Of a DNA stretch of 8,679 nt, positions 6,456 through 8,679 are shown piece by piece; positions within the stretch are counted from its first letter, which is position 1, and each line of letters starts with the position of its first letter. A program made the translations under genes and the position numbers. The DNA lies in assembly GCA_035292505.1 (NCBI GenBank), contig DATDQA010000131.1:1-8679 (forward strand), read 5' to 3'. This DNA comes from DATDQA01 sp035292505. Lineage in GTDB: Bacteria; Bacteroidota; Bacteroidia; Chitinophagales; Saprospiraceae. The notes below the pieces were generated by a model. That model did not search any database. It was not told where the DNA came from and worked only from the letters and a program-made list of their open reading frames with translations.

Positions 6456-8227
6456 ACTCCTATTTTCTCCAGAATTTTCTTCAAAGCCTTGTCCGTTTCC
6501 TTTGCTTCAGCTTCTATGATTTCCAGTTCTTCGACGATCTCCGCGATAGGGCGGTAGGTCTCAGCATCATTAGTATGAATGTAGCGGCTGGGGGAGATGT
6601 TATAATCGTTTTTCTTTATTTCGGCGTGATCGACGATGTGGCTGAGTTTGCCTTCCTCCTTCCAGTTGATCAGTATTTTGGCAATTTTTTCGATGCCTGC
6701 TTCCGGGATGAAATTTTTCGGATCGCCCTTTTCGAATATCCGGCTGGCGTTGACGAGGAAGATTTTGCCTTTGCGTTTCTTCGGCTTGGCCTTGTTCAGA
6801 AATATCACAATGCCCGGTGCGGAGGTGTTATAGAACAGGTTCTCCGGCAGGTAGAGGACATTCTCGATAAGGTCATTATCCACAAACCATTGGCGGACGG
6901 ATTTTTCCTTGTTGGTGCCAGCATTGCCCGAGCCGCGGGAAGCGGCGCCGGTATCCAGCACCACGGCAGCACGGCCTTCCGGCTTGAGGCTTGCATGCAT
7001 GTGTTGCACCCAGCCCCAGTCCGCAGATGATTTACCGGGGAAACCTGCCCCTTTGGGGAAGCGGTTGAATTCGTCGTTGTCATAATCCGCTTCGGTGAAC
7101 CAGTCCTGGTTCCACATGGGATTGGCGACAACGCGATCAAATGTACGAAGTTTGCCGCGCTTGTCGCGGAATTTGGGATTCTTGAAAGTGTCGCCGATTT
7201 CGATCTCGCCTTCCATGTCGTGGATGATCATGTTCATGTTGGCCATGGCCCAAGTGTCGGCGATGTATTCCTGGCCGTAGAGTTTGAGGGGGGTGTAATT
7301 CATTTTACTTTTGGCTTTTGCACCCCCACCCTCGCCCTCCCCCTTCAAGGGGGAGGGGACAATCGCGGCACCCCCACCCTCGCCCCTCAAGGGGGAGGGG
7401 ATATTGTTCATTTTCTCTTCCATGGCGATTTCGCACTTGATGAGCAGGCTGCCGGAACCGCAGCAGGGATCGTAAACTTCCATGCCGGGTTCAGCATCCA
7501 TGACCTTGGCCATGATGATGCCGACTTCTTTCGGTGTATAGAACTCACCGGCGCTCTGGCCGCTGCCTTCGGCAAACTTGCGGATCAGGTATTCATAACT
7601 CTTGCCGATGATGTCCGGCTCCACATCCTCCAGACCCAGACGCTTGGTGCTGATGGCCTCGATGAGGTTCGATAACCTGTCATCATCGATATCGCGCTGT
7701 CCGTGGGTGATGGCGTTGAAATCCACACGATCAATAATGCCCTGAAGCGTGGTTTTTCTGTCTTTTCTTGGTGGATTGGCTTTGGCAATTTCCTTGAGAT
7801 AGGTCGTCAGGTTCTGACCTATGCCGCTAGTGAGCTTGCGTATGATTGACCAGACCGGTTCATCCGTATTATCAGGAATCAGAGGAAGATAAAAACGGAC
7901 GAGTTTCGGATCCGCCTTGACCAGTTGAAATGCCTTTTTGCGCGAACCCACTTCTTTAGCGATGCGATTGATCTCATCATCAAACACATCGCAGAGACGC
8001 TTGGTGAATATGAGCGGAAGAATGAAATCCTTGTATTTGGGCGCATCCTTGGCACCGCGGATGGAACAGGCGGCATCCCAGATCCAGGACTCGAGGGATT
8101 TGCCGTTGGTTCCGTTGAGAGGTGACTGTACTGACTTACGGCCACCTGCTCTTTTTGGTGTTTTGGCGGAATGACCGGTAACAATGTAACTTGCTGAAGT
8201 GTCTTTAATTTTATGTCCCTTCGCCAC
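6452..8227 (-). CDS. hsdM: Type I restriction-modification DNA methyltransferase subunit
   Basis: A 591-residue HsdM, which transfers a methyl group from S-adenosylmethionine to adenine when complexed with HsdS. The N-terminal HsdM domain is recognisable (LESWIWDAACSIRGAKDAPK, then KDFILPLIFTKRLCDVFDDE). The methyltransferase domain begins near GEFYTPKEVG (228-237), motif I is YDPCCGSGSLL (252-262), and the catalytic motif IV is NPMW (369-372, in VVANPMWNQDWF), the variant common in this subgroup. The C-terminus is helical and charged. The start is GTG at 8227 with AGGGGAG 7 bp upstream. It overlaps hsdS by 4 bp. The oddity is a stretch at about residues 275-305 (IPSPLRGEGGG, then PSPLKGEGEGGG) encoded by two GC-rich palindromic repeats inserted in frame between motif I and the conserved LKLYGQEYIADTWAMANMNM block. 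The frame stays open, so the protein may still be active. Confidence 0.95.
   Translation of the reverse strand: MAKGHKIKDTSASYIVTGHSAKTPKRAGGRKSVQSPLNGTNGKSLESWIWDAACSIRGAKDAPKYKDFILPLIFTKRLCDVFDDEINRIAKEVGSRKKAFQLVKADPKLVRFYLPLIPDNTDEPVWSIIRKLTSGIGQNLTTYLKEIAKANPPRKDRKTTLQGIIDRVDFNAITHGQRDIDDDRLSNLIEAISTKRLGLEDVEPDIIGKSYEYLIRKFAEGSGQSAGEFYTPKEVGIIMAKVMDAEPGMEVYDPCCGSGSLLIKCEIAMEEKMNNIPSPLRGEGGGAAIVPSPLKGEGEGGGAKAKSKMNYTPLKLYGQEYIADTWAMANMNMIIHDMEGEIEIGDTFKNPKFRDKRGKLRTFDRVVANPMWNQDWFTEADYDNDEFNRFPKGAGFPGKSSADWGWVQHMHASLKPEGRAAVVLDTGAASRGSGNAGTNKEKSVRQWFVDNDLIENVLYLPENLFYNTSAPGIVIFLNKAKPKKRKGKIFLVNASRIFEKGDPKNFIPEAGIEKIAKILINWKEEGKLSHIVDHAEIKKNDYNISPSRYIHTNDAETYRPIAEIVEELEIIEAEAKETDKALKKILEKIGV
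7320..7401. repeat. Tandem GC-rich palindromic repeat inserted inside hsdM
   Basis: There are two directly repeated units, 7320-7359 and 7368-7401, both beginning GCACCCCCACCCTCGCCC and ending AAGGGGGAGGGGA. Unit 1 contains a near-perfect hairpin: CCCTCCCCCTT (7335-7345), one central C, then AAGGGGGAGGG (7347-7357). Unit 2 lacks 6 bp of the left arm, which preserves the reading frame. Read in hsdM the units encode PSPLKGEGEGGG-type peptide. Similar GC-rich palindromes are dispersed in many proteobacterial genomes and sometimes sit inside genes. This is a short mobile-repeat insertion, not a CRISPR array. Confidence 0.85.
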
Positions 8228-8256
8228 GTGTTATCTCCCCTATCCCATACATGCAG

Positions 8257-8285
8257 ATTATTGAATAAATTGGCGGCTAATTGAA
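8257..8285 (-). promoter_or_regulatory. Candidate promoter of the hsdM-hsdS-GHKL operon with inverted repeat
   Basis: Reading leftward, TTCAAT (8285-8280) is followed after 17 bp by AATAAT (8262-8257), which matches the consensus -10 at five of six positions; the -35 is weak. A perfect inverted repeat CGGCT-aattga-AGCCG (8274-8289) covers the -35 box and could be an operator. The GTG start at 8227 follows about 30 bp later with a good AGGGGAG ribosome binding site at 8241-8235. Confidence 0.4.
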
Positions 8286-8322
8286 GCCGGAAATAATTGA
8301 ATCTAGTAAGTAATTGTTTTAA

Positions 8323-8350
8323 CTGGATGCTGGCATTCGCCAGCATGACG
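8323..8350. repeat. REP-like hairpin between rnt and hsdM
   Basis: ATGCTGGC (8327-8334) and GCCAGCAT (8339-8346) form a perfect 8-bp stem with an ATTC loop, flanked by CTGG on the left and GACG on the right. The form CTGGAT-stem-loop-ATGACG resembles the short dispersed palindromes found in intergenic regions of many proteobacteria. It sits 30 bp after the rnt stop, so it may help terminate or stabilise the rnt transcript, although no run of T follows the stem on the rnt strand. Confidence 0.65.
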
Positions 8351-8375
8351 GTGAAAGAGATTTATTCAGTGGTTG

Positions 8376-8679
8376 TCAGGTTATCTCTCCCCAGCGGTTC
8401 ACAATAATGCAGAAGAGTTCAGCGGTGCGTTCGGCATCGTAGCGGGCGGAGTGGGCCTGTTTTTCATCCCATGCGAGACCGGCGGCAGTGACGGCGCGTG
8501 ATAATACCGTCTGGCCATAAGCGAGCCCACCGAGTGTTACCGTGTCAAAGGTACTGAAAGGATGGAATGGATTGCGTTTGATCCTGCAACGCTCTACCGC
8601 TGCATTAAGGAAACCCAGATCGAAGGATGGATTGTGGCCGACCAGGATGGCACGTTTGCAGTGGTGTTTTTTCATCGCG
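8376..8679 (-). CDS. rnt: Ribonuclease T, C-terminal part (5' end beyond right edge)
   Basis: The last ~100 residues of a DEDDh 3'-5' exoribonuclease that trims tRNA and other stable RNA 3' ends. The match to E. coli RNase T is extensive: CKRAILVGHNPSFDLGFLNA (second catalytic Asp in SFD), KRNPFHPFSTFDT, GLAYGQTVLS, the ExoIII motif AHSARYDAERTAELF (catalytic His and Asp in H-x4-D) and ending IVNRWGEIT. It stops soon after the conserved NRW, somewhat earlier than the E. coli protein. The frame is open to the right edge and an in-frame Met at 8675 is internal, so the gene is cut by the window, not truncated in the genome. It is a housekeeping gene and marks the edge of the accessory region; the gap to hsdM holds a REP-like hairpin and a candidate promoter, so hsdM is probably transcribed independently. 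Confidence 0.93.
   Translation of the reverse strand, partial: AMKKHHCKRAILVGHNPSFDLGFLNAAVERCRIKRNPFHPFSTFDTVTLGGLAYGQTVLSRAVTAAGLAWDEKQAHSARYDAERTAELFCIIVNRWGEIT

Noticed and set aside
6425..7030. Long open frame of 201 codons opposite hsdM
   Set aside because: It is an antisense shadow of the hsdM coding sequence; hsdM motifs and operon structure are clear on the minus strand.
7320..7401. Possible CRISPR array
   Set aside because: There are only two units with an 8-bp gap, they are palindromic and translated in frame within hsdM.
7220..7675. Open frame of 151 codons opposite hsdM
   Set aside because: It is antisense to hsdM motif I and the repeat insertion; no start signal or independent support.
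8327..8346. Canonical Rho-independent terminator of rnt
   Set aside because: The stem is strong, but no T-run follows it on the minus strand, so it is described as a REP-like hairpin instead.

Overview
The window looks like an accessory 'defence island' stretch of a proteobacterial chromosome, most likely from a gammaproteobacterium. The main taxonomic clue is a truncated RNase T gene (rnt) at the right edge, since RNase T is characteristic of Gammaproteobacteria. A REP-like hairpin next to rnt fits this. Species cannot be named from the sequence.

Layout, left to right. (1) Positions 1-627, minus strand: a HipB-type repressor overlapping the 5' part of a hipA-type toxin gene that runs off the left edge. 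(2) Positions 628-710: a compact divergent promoter region with a palindrome between the hipB -35 and -10 boxes. (3) Positions 711-1316, plus strand: an unusual protein joining an N-terminal GIY-YIG/T5orf172-like domain to a C-terminal XRE helix-turn-helix that resembles the neighbouring HipB. (4) Positions 1317-1667: a non-coding region with a cluster of TGTCGCA motifs in both orientations, then a second set of palindromes and a strong ribosome binding site. (5) Positions 1668-3054, plus strand: a two-gene operon of a zinc-dependent phospholipase C-like protein and a small exported protein of unknown function. (6) Positions 8227-3192, minus strand: a tightly packed three-gene operon of hsdM (type I DNA methyltransferase), hsdS (specificity subunit) and a large GHKL ATPase carrying a C-terminal PD-(D/E)XK nuclease motif. 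(7) Positions 8376-8679, minus strand: the 3' end of rnt.

The most interesting unit is the hsdM-hsdS-GHKL/nuclease operon. The hsdMS pair has no hsdR in the complete operon. An MutL/MORC-like ATPase with its own nuclease motif sits there instead, translationally coupled to hsdS. The inference is a modification-guided defence system whose effector is a GHKL ATPase-nuclease rather than the SF2-helicase translocase HsdR. hsdM also carries an in-frame insertion made of two copies of a GC-rich palindromic repeat. The hipBA-like module and the GIY-YIG/XRE gene may form a second, jointly regulated module.
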